Origin: Candidatus Hydrogenedentota bacterium
GTDB taxonomy: Bacteria; Hydrogenedentota; Hydrogenedentia; Hydrogenedentales; CAITNO01
Direction: 5' to 3'
NCBI GenBank assembly: GCA_029776995.1
Contig: JAKOTZ010000262.1
Coordinates: 1-51,408, forward strand
DNA length: 51,408 nt
The notes below the pieces were generated by a model. The model was not told the DNA's origin. It saw only the letters and a list, made by a program, of their open reading frames with translations, and made no database searches. Positions 34,268 to 42,459 of the stretch are shown one piece after another. A program made the translations under genes and the position numbers. How positions within the stretch are numbered: the stretch's first letter is position 1; every line of letters starts with the position of its first letter.

Positions 34268-36483
34268 ATTTTGACGCATGGCTATCAGAGGCCGTGCGCC
34301 GGGCCGGGGCGCCGGGCGCGGTGGCCTGTGCGGGCAAGGAAGGCCGCACCGTATGGCAGGGGGCATATGGGCTGAAACAGCGTGTTCCAGTTCAACAGAC
34401 CACCAGCCTGGATACGCGTTATGACCTGGCTTCGCTTACCAAAGTGGTTGCCACGACGACGGCGGTTATGCTTCTGGTCGAAGAAGGGCTTCTGGATCTG
34501 GATCAGCCGGTTTCCAGATGGCTGCCCCTGAAGGGGCTTGATCGCTTTACGTTGCGGCACTGCATCACGCACACGACGGGTCTGCCTGCCTACCGGGAAC
34601 TGAAAACTCAGGTAGGTTCGCCGGTATCCATGCTGGAACAGATCGTGCGGCTGCCTCTGGAGGCGGCCCCGGGAACACGCCGGGAGTACTCAGACTTCGG
34701 TTTTATGCTGCTGGGTATGGTCGTAGAGCAGGCGACTGGGGACCGGCTGGACTATTTTTGCGGCGAGCGGATTTTCGGTCCGCTGGGAATGCAAAAAACC
34801 GGTTTCCGGCCTGCGCCGGATGTTCGGCAGGAATGCGCTCCGACCGAACAGGATGCCTGGCGTGGACGGCTTGTCCAGGGGGAAGTGCATGATGAAAACG
34901 CGTACGCCATGGGCGGCATAGCAGGGCACGCGGGGCTGTTTTCCACAGTGACCGATCTCGCGCGGTTCTGTGAAGCGCTGCTGGGCGGCCGCATGGTCAA
35001 GCCGGAAACCCTTCAAATGATGATCCGGCCCCAGTGGGATTTTTATCCCTGGCAGGGCTTGGGGTGGTGGCTGGATCCCCCGGTGGACTGGGCCAACGGA
35101 TTTCTTTTTTCACGCAATGCCTTTGGTCATACGGGATGGACCGGCACGTCCATCTGGATGGATCCGGATACCGGCGGGTTTGCCGTGCTGCTCAGTAATA
35201 CCTGCCATCCCAGCCGAAAACGGCGGGACAATGGAACGCTCCGCCGGACGTTTTATCTTGGCGCCGGCCTTTACCTGGCGCCGGAACAGAGCAATGTTTT
35301 TACCGCGGCGGACCTGATGCAGCGGGACCGGTTCTCCGTTCTGCGCAAACGCCGGGGTATTGGCGTGCTGACCAACACGGCAGCGGTAACCGCCCGGGGA
35401 ACCCCCCTGAAGGATTTACTGGAGCAGTTTGATGTTCCGGTCAGGATGTGGTTCAGTCCGGAACACGGGCTTAGGCGTCAGGCCGAGGCCGGAGAACAGG
35501 TGGAATCTCAACGGGCGTCAGGCGTTCCCGTGGTCAGCCTGTACGGGTCTCAGGATAGGCCTACACCGGAACAGTTGCGGGGGCTGGACCTGCTGGTGGT
35601 GGATCTGCCGGATGTCGGGGCACGGTATTACACGTATCCGCATACCCTGTTTGCGTGCATGACGGCCTGCGCCGAGTCCGGGGTGCCGGTTATGGTGCTG
35701 GATCGGCCCAATCCGCTGGGCGGCGATGTGCTGGAAGGTCCGGTGGCCGCCGGACCGTTTTCTCCCGTGTGCTGGGGACCGGCGCCGGTTCGGCACGGGA
35801 TGACCCTGGGAGAGGCGGCAGAGTGGTTTCAGGCGTGGAAAAAAATAAAAGGGCTTAAACTCGAAGTGCGTCGGTGTGGAAATTGGCGCCGTGAACTGAC
35901 GTATCCGCAGTGCGGGTTGGCATGGCAGGCGCCCTCGCCGAACCTGCCGTGTCCTGAATCCGCGCTGGCCTATGTCGGCGCGTGTCTGCTGGAGGGCACC
36001 AACCTGAACGAGGGGCGGGGCACGGATAACCCGTTTTTGCAGTTTGGCGCGCCGTGGCTGGACGCGGAGCGGCTGCTGAACCAGCTGGATCCCTCCCTGT
36101 ACGCCGGATTTGCGCTTCGGCCGGTGACGTACACGCCCCGTTCAATCCCCGGAAAGGCGGTCAAACCAACCTATTTGGATCAATCCTGCCGGGGAGTGGC
36201 GTTAGAAGTGACAGACTGGCAACAGGCCCGTCCTTTCCGTCTGTTTGTGGAACTGTTGCGGGCCATTCGGCGTATCCATGGGGATATGCTGGCATTTACC
36301 TCCCACTTTGACGCGCTGGCCGGCGGAGCCGAGATCAGACAGCGGATCATTACGGGGCAAAGCATGGATGATATGTACGACGAATGGGAACGGCAACATG
36401 CGGCATTTGACGCAACCCGCCCCAAAAGATATCCCCGAACGCCGGATCTGCTGAATGGTATGCCCGCGTTGCCTGTCTCGTAA
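34264..36483 (+). CDS. fusion of AmiE-like serine hydrolase with NamZ (DUF1343) exo-muramidase
   Basis: A 739-residue two-domain protein without a signal peptide. Residues about 1-345 are a beta-lactamase/class-C-esterase fold: nucleophile in ASLTK (S-x-x-K), YSDFGF as the Tyr motif and FGHTGWTGTS as the third motif. Residues about 355-739 are a DUF1343/NamZ domain: GVLTNTAAV, WFSPEHGLR, VVSLYGSQDRPT, DLPDVGARYYTYPHTLF, VMVLDRPNPLGGDV, RHGMTLGEAAEWF and EGTNLNEGRGTDNPF. In B. subtilis, amiE (beta-lactamase-fold amidase) and namZ are separate genes in one muropeptide-recycling cluster. The fusion therefore likely removes peptide and terminal MurNAc in the cytoplasm. Specificities are inferred. 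Confidence 0.9.
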   Translation: MNFDAWLSEAVRRAGAPGAVACAGKEGRTVWQGAYGLKQRVPVQQTTSLDTRYDLASLTKVVATTTAVMLLVEEGLLDLDQPVSRWLPLKGLDRFTLRHCITHTTGLPAYRELKTQVGSPVSMLEQIVRLPLEAAPGTRREYSDFGFMLLGMVVEQATGDRLDYFCGERIFGPLGMQKTGFRPAPDVRQECAPTEQDAWRGRLVQGEVHDENAYAMGGIAGHAGLFSTVTDLARFCEALLGGRMVKPETLQMMIRPQWDFYPWQGLGWWLDPPVDWANGFLFSRNAFGHTGWTGTSIWMDPDTGGFAVLLSNTCHPSRKRRDNGTLRRTFYLGAGLYLAPEQSNVFTAADLMQRDRFSVLRKRRGIGVLTNTAAVTARGTPLKDLLEQFDVPVRMWFSPEHGLRRQAEAGEQVESQRASGVPVVSLYGSQDRPTPEQLRGLDLLVVDLPDVGARYYTYPHTLFACMTACAESGVPVMVLDRPNPLGGDVLEGPVAAGPFSPVCWGPAPVRHGMTLGEAAEWFQAWKKIKGLKLEVRRCGNWRRELTYPQCGLAWQAPSPNLPCPESALAYVGACLLEGTNLNEGRGTDNPFLQFGAPWLDAERLLNQLDPSLYAGFALRPVTYTPRSIPGKAVKPTYLDQSCRGVALEVTDWQQARPFRLFVELLRAIRRIHGDMLAFTSHFDALAGGAEIRQRIITGQSMDDMYDEWERQHAAFDATRPKRYPRTPDLLNGMPALPVS

Positions 36484-36497
36484 CAGGTATTCGGGAC

Positions 36498-37361
36498 TCA
36501 GGCTTCTTTCTGCATCACTTCAGTGACCAGTTCATCGATCCGGCTCAGGTCACTGAGATAGCTGCTCATCACGCGGATGGCGCATGGACCGTCCACCCCG
36601 GACTCTGTCCATACCGCGTCAGGAATTTCAAACCAGACAGGATCGGTTACCCCGTGTCCGCACATCCCGGCGATATAATCCGCAACGGTTATGTTGCAGG
36701 CTATGGCCGTGTAGGCGCCGGAGCAGCGGGCGAGTTCGTGATGGCCGCCAACCGCCTGCACGTAAAGGTCATCCAGTTTCCAGTGGAGCGCCAGCCGCGC
36801 GCCAAGTTCCGCGTGATCGATGCCAATCAGTTCATGTTCCGCGCGGAACATCGGTATCCGCCGCTCCATGGTTAACTTTTCTGTCTCAGCCACCAGGTCC
36901 GGAACGACCGTGTACAGGAGCATCTTGCCGATATCATGCACCAGCCCCAGGATAAAGGCTTCGTCCGCGGAGGGCAGCAGCAGTCCGAGCGGGCCTTCCA
37001 ATGCCAGGGCGCGCATGGCCGTTGCGGTTCCGGCCGCGTGCCGGATCAGCCGTTCCGGGGAGCCCTTCATGGACTCGAACACCGCGGCGGTCAGGCACAG
37101 GTTTTTCAGCACTTTTGCCCCGAGCAGCGTGGCGGCGTGGCGGACGCTGGTTACCTGCTGGCGCAAACCGTAAAAAGCCGAATTCACCAGCCGCAACACC
37201 TTGAAAGTCAGCGCCGGATCCAGCGCGATTTTGTCTGCCGCGTCAGACAGAGATCCGTCGGGATCATCCAGAATACGCCTGACCTCGCTGACCACGCCGG
37301 GCATGCTGGGCAGGCTGACGACCTCGTCCAGAAATTCCTCGATATCCCGGTATTTAGGCAT
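36498..37361 (-). CDS. HDOD-domain signalling protein
   Basis: A 287-residue protein made almost entirely of one HDOD domain, a HD-GYP relative without the catalytic set. It begins with the family pattern SLPSMPGVVSEVRRILDDPD, then ADKIALDPALTFKVLRLVNS and AATLLGAKVLKNLCL, and retains HDIGK (LVHDIGKMLLY) and GGHHELA. HDOD proteins act in signal transduction, often near chemotaxis or c-di-GMP systems, with no agreed enzymatic activity. GGAGG lies nine bases before ATG 37361. It overlaps the end of the 98-residue gene by eight bases. Confidence 0.9.
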   Translation of the reverse strand: MPKYRDIEEFLDEVVSLPSMPGVVSEVRRILDDPDGSLSDAADKIALDPALTFKVLRLVNSAFYGLRQQVTSVRHAATLLGAKVLKNLCLTAAVFESMKGSPERLIRHAAGTATAMRALALEGPLGLLLPSADEAFILGLVHDIGKMLLYTVVPDLVAETEKLTMERRIPMFRAEHELIGIDHAELGARLALHWKLDDLYVQAVGGHHELARCSGAYTAIACNITVADYIAGMCGHGVTDPVWFEIPDAVWTESGVDGPCAIRVMSSYLSDLSRIDELVTEVMQKEA

Positions 37362-37650
37362 GTCTCTGTCCCTCCGGTTCCGGCCACAGCAGGGGCGGCA
37401 GTTTGGACAGGCGTTGACCAAAGAAACGTTCCGTTATGATTATAGACTCCAGGATGACATCCGGGGAGACCTGGACGGCAGCCTGTTCAAGCGGCAGGGA
37501 CTGCATTTCACCTTCCGTGCCGGGGAACGCAAACAGCAGCCCGCCTTCCAGCGGCGGACGCTCGCCGGTAGACACAACAACGCCCCGCTTCCCCGTGGCA
37601 TCCCTGAAGTAGCCAACGAGGGCGGGGCCTCGTGTACGCCATCGAATCAC
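37354..37650 (-). CDS. hypothetical 98-residue protein between TIGR04073-like and HDOD genes
   Basis: The frame begins at GTG 37650, one base after the stop of the upstream gene (TGACGTG), and ends eight bases inside the HDOD gene. Such tight spacing on both sides supports a real gene. It looks soluble: KRGVVVSTGERPPLEGG, LLFAFPGTEGEMQSLPL and ILESIIITERFFGQRLSKL. I recognise no domain and no signal peptide. The ribosome site is poor, consistent with translational coupling. Confidence 0.55.
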   Translation of the reverse strand: MIRWRTRGPALVGYFRDATGKRGVVVSTGERPPLEGGLLFAFPGTEGEMQSLPLEQAAVQVSPDVILESIIITERFFGQRLSKLPPLLWPEPEGQRHA

Positions 37651-37651
37651 G

Positions 37652-38029
37652 TCAGAAAATGTACTCGGGTTCCAGCACCGCTTCGTAGTTGACTGCTTTA
37701 TCCGTCACGGGGAACGTTACCGCTTCGTAAAATCCTGTTCCCGTGCGCATAACCGCCCGCGCGGTACCCATTACCGGCGCCACCCCGATCAGATACCCCA
37801 GGGGTTTTCCCTTTTTGAGGTTCTTGTCAAAGGTGACCGGGATTTCGGCCCATCCCAGCATGATGTTGGAGAGGCCTCGTCCCAGTTTGGTCAGGGTTTT
37901 TTCCAGGGCTGTGGGTTTAGGCAGGTCCACATCCGGATCATAGGTTTGCGCCTGGGCTACGGGGAGGATCACCCATACCCCAACCATTAAAACCGCCAAC
38001 GCTGCCAGACCGACTTTCGAATGTTTCAT
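37652..38029 (-). CDS. TIGR04073-type exosortase-associated small exported protein
   Basis: A 125-residue exported protein. The signal peptide is KHSKVGLAALAVLMVGVWVI, with cleavage after AQA. The mature part matches the pattern I recall for TIGR04073: LTKLGRGLSNIMLGWAEIPV, then KKGKPLGYLIGVAPVMG, RTGTGFYEAVTFPVTDK and the C-terminal VLEPEYIF. This family is described as linked to exosortase/PEP-CTERM systems; its function is unknown. GGAGG is eight bases before ATG 38029, and a near-consensus promoter lies at 38085-38113. Confidence 0.82.
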   Translation of the reverse strand: MKHSKVGLAALAVLMVGVWVILPVAQAQTYDPDVDLPKPTALEKTLTKLGRGLSNIMLGWAEIPVTFDKNLKKGKPLGYLIGVAPVMGTARAVMRTGTGFYEAVTFPVTDKAVNYEAVLEPEYIF

Positions 38030-38084
38030 GAAAGTATCCTCCATGCCATCCGCCGGCATGTCAATAATTATCTGTCGCGTGTTT

Positions 38085-38113
38085 AGTCTAGCACATCCGA
38101 CCGCCATTGTCAA
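38085..38113 (-). promoter_or_regulatory. consensus promoter of the TIGR04073-HDOD operon
   Basis: On the minus strand TTGACA (38108-38113), 17-base spacer with TGC at its end, TAGACT (38085-38090). Start near 38078, leader of about 49 bases. Confidence 0.75.
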
Positions 38114-38210
38114 GAGTTTCCCGCGGAAATTTGTGTCTGTTGCCGGCATACAGGAGGTCCTCCGGAATCTCGCTGTAACGGAATTATTAAAACGGGCCGG
38201 CACAGACGGC

Positions 38211-38216
38211 TATAAT
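38211..38216 (+). promoter_or_regulatory. perfect -10 upstream of the cation exporter
   Basis: TATAAT at 38211-38216 with no good -35 (TTAAAA at 17 bases). Transcription would start near 38223, about 57 bases before the ATG at 38280. Confidence 0.45.
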
Positions 38217-38279
38217 GAGCAGCCGTTGAGGATGCAGCATGCTGCGCGACGGAACAGTTATGAATATGGTGGAACGCAC

Positions 38280-39281
38280 ATGAACCGGCATGACGCTGGA
38301 GATCCTGCGTTGCAGGTCCCTGGGTTAAATGCGCGCCGCGACAATGTAATGATGGCAGCGGCAGGGATCAGTTTCTTTGTCGCGGTCCTGATGGTGGCAG
38401 GGAAAGGGTTGGCCTGGTGGTGGACAGGCAGTGTGGCCATTCTTTCGGATGCGGCGGAGAGCATCGTGAATGTGCTGGCCGCGATGATGGCCACGTTCAG
38501 CCTGTGGTATGCCCGGAAGCGTCCGGATGCTGAACACCCGTACGGTCATGAAAAAATCGCATTTTTTTCAGCGGGCTTCGAGGGAGCGCTGATCGGCATG
38601 GCGGCGGTGGCTATCTACTGGTCGGCTGGATGGCGGCTGCTTCGGGGAGGCGCCTTGACCCATCTGGATGCGGGCATGGCCATTGTGGCGGCTTTATCCA
38701 TGGTTAATCTGGCGCTGGGCGCGGCGCTGGTAATTGCGGGGAGGCGCATGGGGACCCTGGTGTTACGGGCCAATGGGCTGCATCTGCTGACGGATGTGTG
38801 GACCAGCGCGGGGGTGCTGGCGGGAATTGGGCTGGTACGGTGGACCGGTCTGGCCTGGCTGGATCCCCTGGCGGCGCTGGTCGTGGCGACGAATATTATG
38901 GTCACCGCCTTCCATCTACTGCGAGAGGCGTTCCGGGGGCTGCTGGACCGGGCGGATCCGGAATCCACCCGCCGCCTGCTGGAATGCCTGGACCGGGCTC
39001 AGGCAACCGGAGAAATAGATGGGTACCACCAGTTGCGATTCCGGGAAACCGAAACAATGGCGTGGATAGAACTGCATGTATTTCTTTCCGGCGCATCCAC
39101 CCTGGCGCGCGCGCATGACCGGGTGACGCGGCTGGAATCCGCCGTGGCTAAATTGTTCCCAGGAAAACGGGTTCACATTACCACCCATCTGGAGCCTTCT
39201 GAGACCTGCCATGACGGGCTGCACCCCCGGGGGCATGAAGCGGAAAGCGGGGGGCTGGAGCAGAAGGATGATCCCGCCTGA
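38280..39281 (+). CDS. CDF-family divalent cation exporter
   Basis: A 333-residue cation diffusion facilitator. It has six hydrophobic helices, with the metal-site helix SVAILSDAAESIVNVLAAMM (TM2) and its partner HLLTDVWTSAGVL (TM5), and the motif RPDAEHPYGHEKIAFFSAG between TM2 and TM3. The C-terminal cytoplasmic domain has the ferredoxin-like dimer fold (IDGYHQLRFRETETMAWIEL ... KRVHITTHLEP). In the TM2 site the second Asp of the common D-x-x-x-D is replaced, reading DAAESIVN, so the metal (Zn, Fe, Mn or other) is uncertain. ATG 38280 has GGTGGAA upstream. Confidence 0.92.
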   Translation: MNRHDAGDPALQVPGLNARRDNVMMAAAGISFFVAVLMVAGKGLAWWWTGSVAILSDAAESIVNVLAAMMATFSLWYARKRPDAEHPYGHEKIAFFSAGFEGALIGMAAVAIYWSAGWRLLRGGALTHLDAGMAIVAALSMVNLALGAALVIAGRRMGTLVLRANGLHLLTDVWTSAGVLAGIGLVRWTGLAWLDPLAALVVATNIMVTAFHLLREAFRGLLDRADPESTRRLLECLDRAQATGEIDGYHQLRFRETETMAWIELHVFLSGASTLARAHDRVTRLESAVAKLFPGKRVHITTHLEPSETCHDGLHPRGHEAESGGLEQKDDPA

Positions 39282-39292
39282 TCGTTGGCGGG
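39273..39292. other. hairpin between converging CDF and EF-hand genes
   Basis: CCCGCC-TGATCGTT-GGCGGG, a perfect six-pair stem spanning the CDF stop. No T-run, so a terminator is unproven. Confidence 0.3.
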
Positions 39293-39297
39293 TGGCG

Positions 39298-40614
39298 TCA
39301 GCCGATGTAGTTCAGCAGTACATCTCCGGCAAGACCATACCGTCCATCAGTCCGCTGATAAGCAGCCACCTGGGCTACCCGATTGCCTCCGGCGGCTATT
39401 TTATTGACGTCTTTATAATTCAGAAGGATGGCCGTTACCCCCGCGTCGGCGAGAGAAAGCAGTTCTCCGGGTTCCGTGGTTCCGCTTCCGTTATCCTGCC
39501 ACAGGCGAAGAGAGGAAAAAATCTGGTCGCGGCTGTCAATTACGCTGTCTCCATTGCCGTCGAATTTTCGCAGTTCTTCAAAGCCATTGGCGGCGCCGTA
39601 CTGGTCTCCAAAAAGTTCCAGGCCCGAGTCAATAGTGCCGTTGCCGTTCCGGTCCAGCGCCAGGAAGGCATCCCCGCCGGTCACGAAAGCCGTCTGCACG
39701 GGGGAACCCTTTCCCAGAATGTCGAAACGCGCGCCGGCTGCCGCGGAGGTCAGGTTCAGCTGGCCGTCGCCATTCAGGTCCAGAACCAGGGGATCCGACT
39801 GGGCGGCCTCTTCAGCGGTTGCCGCGAACTGCCCCGAAATCTCGAAGGAAAACTCCATCTGCACTGATGCGGAAAACCGGATGGATTGCGCGGTTCGTGT
39901 TCCCCCGAAAAACTTTTTAAACATCCGGTTAACCAGTGTCTCCAGGGTTTCTTTGTTATCCCGCGCGTTTCCACTGCTGAACAGCGACAGCCACTCATTC
40001 AGGTCGCCGGGCAGACTCTCCAGCATCCGCGACGTCAGGGCGATAAACTTATCCAGGAATTCTCTGCTGTTGAAGGACTTCAGGCCCATTTCCGCGGCAT
40101 TGCCGAAACCCTTCAGCGCTTCGCCGCTGATGCTGCCGGAGAGGGAAAACGAGGCGGAAAGCCTGTACCCCAGGGAGACAACGGCCTGAGCGGACGGAGA
40201 ATTGTCCTCCGCGGCCAGGCGGCCAAGCTTCAACTCAAAACTGGCGGCTGCCTCCTCTTTCATGGAACCGTAAAAACTGAACGTCAGCTGCCTTGCTCCC
40301 CCGTCCGAATCCTTTTCGGTAAGGGAAGCAACCGGGGCGGCTGCTTCACGCATTTTTTCGGGGAGGGAAAAATCAGCGCGGTCCCTGATCTGGCGCGTTA
40401 AGCGGTTCGGATTAATGTCCGGGCGCCTTGGAAGATCAGCCTTGCCCGTTGTCTTATCCGATGGAACTGCCGGATCCGGTTCGGATTGATTTTTGCCGGT
40501 GGCTATTTTTCGGGGCAGCGGTTCGGCGCTGGCACGGTCGCGGGCCAGCAAAGCTGTCAGGGCGTCAACCGCGTCTGTCCCAGGACGCCTGCCCATACCC
40601 TGAATTCCGTCCAT
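39298..40614 (-). CDS. EF-hand-like calcium-binding repeat protein without signal peptide
   Basis: A 438-residue protein. The C-terminal 170 residues carry calcium-loop motifs: VLDLNGDGQLNLT, ALDRNGNGTIDSGLELFGDQ, KFDGNGDSVIDSRDQIFSSL and RLWQDNGSGTTEPGEL. That series is typical of RTX/hemolysin-associated calcium-binding proteins. The N-terminal part is polar, with a middle region of amphipathic strands (FSFYGSMKEEAAASFELKLG; RFSASVQMEFSFEISGQ). No Sec signal is visible at ATG 40614 (AAAGGG eight bases upstream), so it is intracellular or leaves by another route. Function unknown. Confidence 0.8.
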   Translation of the reverse strand: MDGIQGMGRRPGTDAVDALTALLARDRASAEPLPRKIATGKNQSEPDPAVPSDKTTGKADLPRRPDINPNRLTRQIRDRADFSLPEKMREAAAPVASLTEKDSDGGARQLTFSFYGSMKEEAAASFELKLGRLAAEDNSPSAQAVVSLGYRLSASFSLSGSISGEALKGFGNAAEMGLKSFNSREFLDKFIALTSRMLESLPGDLNEWLSLFSSGNARDNKETLETLVNRMFKKFFGGTRTAQSIRFSASVQMEFSFEISGQFAATAEEAAQSDPLVLDLNGDGQLNLTSAAAGARFDILGKGSPVQTAFVTGGDAFLALDRNGNGTIDSGLELFGDQYGAANGFEELRKFDGNGDSVIDSRDQIFSSLRLWQDNGSGTTEPGELLSLADAGVTAILLNYKDVNKIAAGGNRVAQVAAYQRTDGRYGLAGDVLLNYIG

Positions 40615-40693
40615 GGAATGTCCCTTTCAGGTGGTTACGGTCCGTCGCACTCGGATTATCGGCAAAACGGACATAAAACTTGAGGGACTGCTT

Positions 40694-41599
40694 TTACGGC
40701 GAGGGAGGAACAGATTCAGCAAGGCCGTCCCGGTAGAGCAGTATGACGTCCTGTCCAGTACGCAGATGACGCATGATGCTCAGGACCCGATGTCTGGGGT
40801 CGGGGTGCCGGTTCTGGGCATAGTTTTCAGCTTCCGTCCGGTCATCGAAGATATCCACATTAATAATATCGTAATGGTCATATTCCCGCCGCAGGGCGCG
40901 GCCCAGGGCGATCAGCGCGCCGCGCCCTGCCCCGGGGGCGGTTACGCCGACAATACCTTTCTGGGACAGGATGTCCGGTCCGAGCGCTTTGGCGTCTTCG
41001 GGTTCACGTCCCCAGGAAGCAACCACTTCCCATGCCGGCGGTTCGGCCGGGACTGTGTCATCCGTCTCCTGCTGAGAAGGCGGCGGGACGCCATCGGATT
41101 CGGCTGAATAGGCGTCGGCGCTGTCGGGAGGCGGTGCGTCATCCTGCGGCGCCGGCGCGGGAAATGCGGCAGGCAGGCGGTTTTCCGCGGCTGTATTTTC
41201 GGTACTACCGGTTGCGGGAGCCATATTGGGCGGTGCCCCCCCCAACCGCTGCACTTCTTCGCGCAAAAGCTGATTTTCCTGACGCAGCACATCATTATCC
41301 CGTCGGAGATCGGCCGTGATCTGGTTCAGGATGATGTTCAGGCTTTCCTGCAGCTGTTTGAGGTCAGCCCGCAGCGCGGCGATTTCTCCCCGCAGCAGGG
41401 CAACTTCCGAACCTTCACGCGTCGCGTTGGCGGAGGGATCGGAAGCTTCAGCGACAGGGGTAATCCGGGGGGATTGCGGCAGCGGCGAGGATGGCGTATC
41501 GGCGCCAGCCGGGAGGGGAACAGCCAGGATTGTCAGTCCCCATGAAACCATTAAGGCAATCCGGCGATAATGGAACTTATAGAAACTTGCTGCAGTCAT
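40694..41599 (-). CDS. secreted coiled-coil protein, function unknown
   Basis: A 301-residue protein with a signal peptide (RIALMVSWGLTILAVPLPAG, cleavage near AGA). Then comes a coiled coil (VALLRGEIAALRADLKQLQE ... LRQENQLLREEVQRL), a long Pro/Ala/Asp-rich linker (about 130-200) and a small C-terminal alpha/beta domain (GVTAPGAGRGALIALGRALR, DHYDIINVDIFDD, GQDVILLYRDG). No catalytic motif is recognised. AGGA lies about seven bases before ATG 41599. It diverges from the next gene. Confidence 0.7.
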   Translation of the reverse strand: MTAASFYKFHYRRIALMVSWGLTILAVPLPAGADTPSSPLPQSPRITPVAEASDPSANATREGSEVALLRGEIAALRADLKQLQESLNIILNQITADLRRDNDVLRQENQLLREEVQRLGGAPPNMAPATGSTENTAAENRLPAAFPAPAPQDDAPPPDSADAYSAESDGVPPPSQQETDDTVPAEPPAWEVVASWGREPEDAKALGPDILSQKGIVGVTAPGAGRGALIALGRALRREYDHYDIINVDIFDDRTEAENYAQNRHPDPRHRVLSIMRHLRTGQDVILLYRDGLAESVPPSP

Positions 41600-41705
41600 G
41601 GAAGTATCCTGTTACGGTGCCAGGTGCTGTTCAGCCCGGAATAGTTGCGCTGGACGGCAGGAATACCGCATAGTATACCCACGGGCGTCAGGATAACAGG
41701 CACAT

Positions 41706-42437
41706 ATGCTGGAATTGTATTCCACATCAGAATGGTTCTTCTTCGCGCTGTTTATCGCGGGGGTGGCCACGCTTGCGGTTAGCCTGTATATAGAGTACCG
41801 GATGATGCAGCAGCGGGTCTTCGCGGAAATCGCGGAAGAATGCGGGCTGCGGTTCAGTTACCTGAGCTTCGGGCTGCCCCAGCGGCTGGGATTCCTGTAT
41901 CAGCTGGACCGGGGACGCAACCGGATGGCTACCAACATTATCTCCGGGGTGTACAAAGAGTTCCAGGTGTACGTGTTTGATTACCGGTACGTCACGGGTA
42001 ACAAGCAGGACGCGCGAAAACACCACTGCAGCATTGCCATGCTGCGCCATGGGCAGCGCCTGCCGGAAGTGCGGGTTTATCCCCCGGCCCAGCTGGAAAA
42101 ATTTGAACGCATAGCCCGTTTCGACCGGATTGAATATCATCCGCCCCATGATGATTTCCGAAAAAATTTCACCGTGCTGACGGACAACCCGGAGTTTGCC
42201 GAACAGTTTTTGCATCCGGCTATGATCGAATACCTGTTGCGCCATCCGGATATGGCCGTCGAGGCAGGCGGTAACTGGCTCTGTACCACCACGGCCGGGC
42301 CGCTTATCCCTGAAGAGGTGCCCCGCCGGCTGGACCAGCTGATAAAGATCCTGCGCGTTATCCCGGCGCCGGACTCCAATTTTGCCGCGCTGCAGGCCCG
42401 GGCGGACGGGGCAGATAACACACCCTCCGGATTTTAA
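41706..42437 (+). CDS. membrane-anchored protein of unknown function
   Basis: A 243-residue protein with one N-terminal helix (WFFFALFIAGVATLAVSLYI) and a cytoplasmic domain. The body has FAEIAEECGLRFSYLSFGLP, ISGVYKEFQVYVFDYRYVTG, and NFTVLTDNPEFAEQFLHPAM followed by LLRHPDMAVEAGGNWLCTTT. This order resembles DUF3137-like proteins, where a lipid- or membrane-linked domain follows the anchor, but I cannot confirm it. The gene ends convergently 22 bases from the GH97 gene. Confidence 0.65.
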   Translation: MLELYSTSEWFFFALFIAGVATLAVSLYIEYRMMQQRVFAEIAEECGLRFSYLSFGLPQRLGFLYQLDRGRNRMATNIISGVYKEFQVYVFDYRYVTGNKQDARKHHCSIAMLRHGQRLPEVRVYPPAQLEKFERIARFDRIEYHPPHDDFRKNFTVLTDNPEFAEQFLHPAMIEYLLRHPDMAVEAGGNWLCTTTAGPLIPEEVPRRLDQLIKILRVIPAPDSNFAALQARADGADNTPSGF

Positions 42438-42459
42438 TTATATAGAGCTGGCGGAACCG

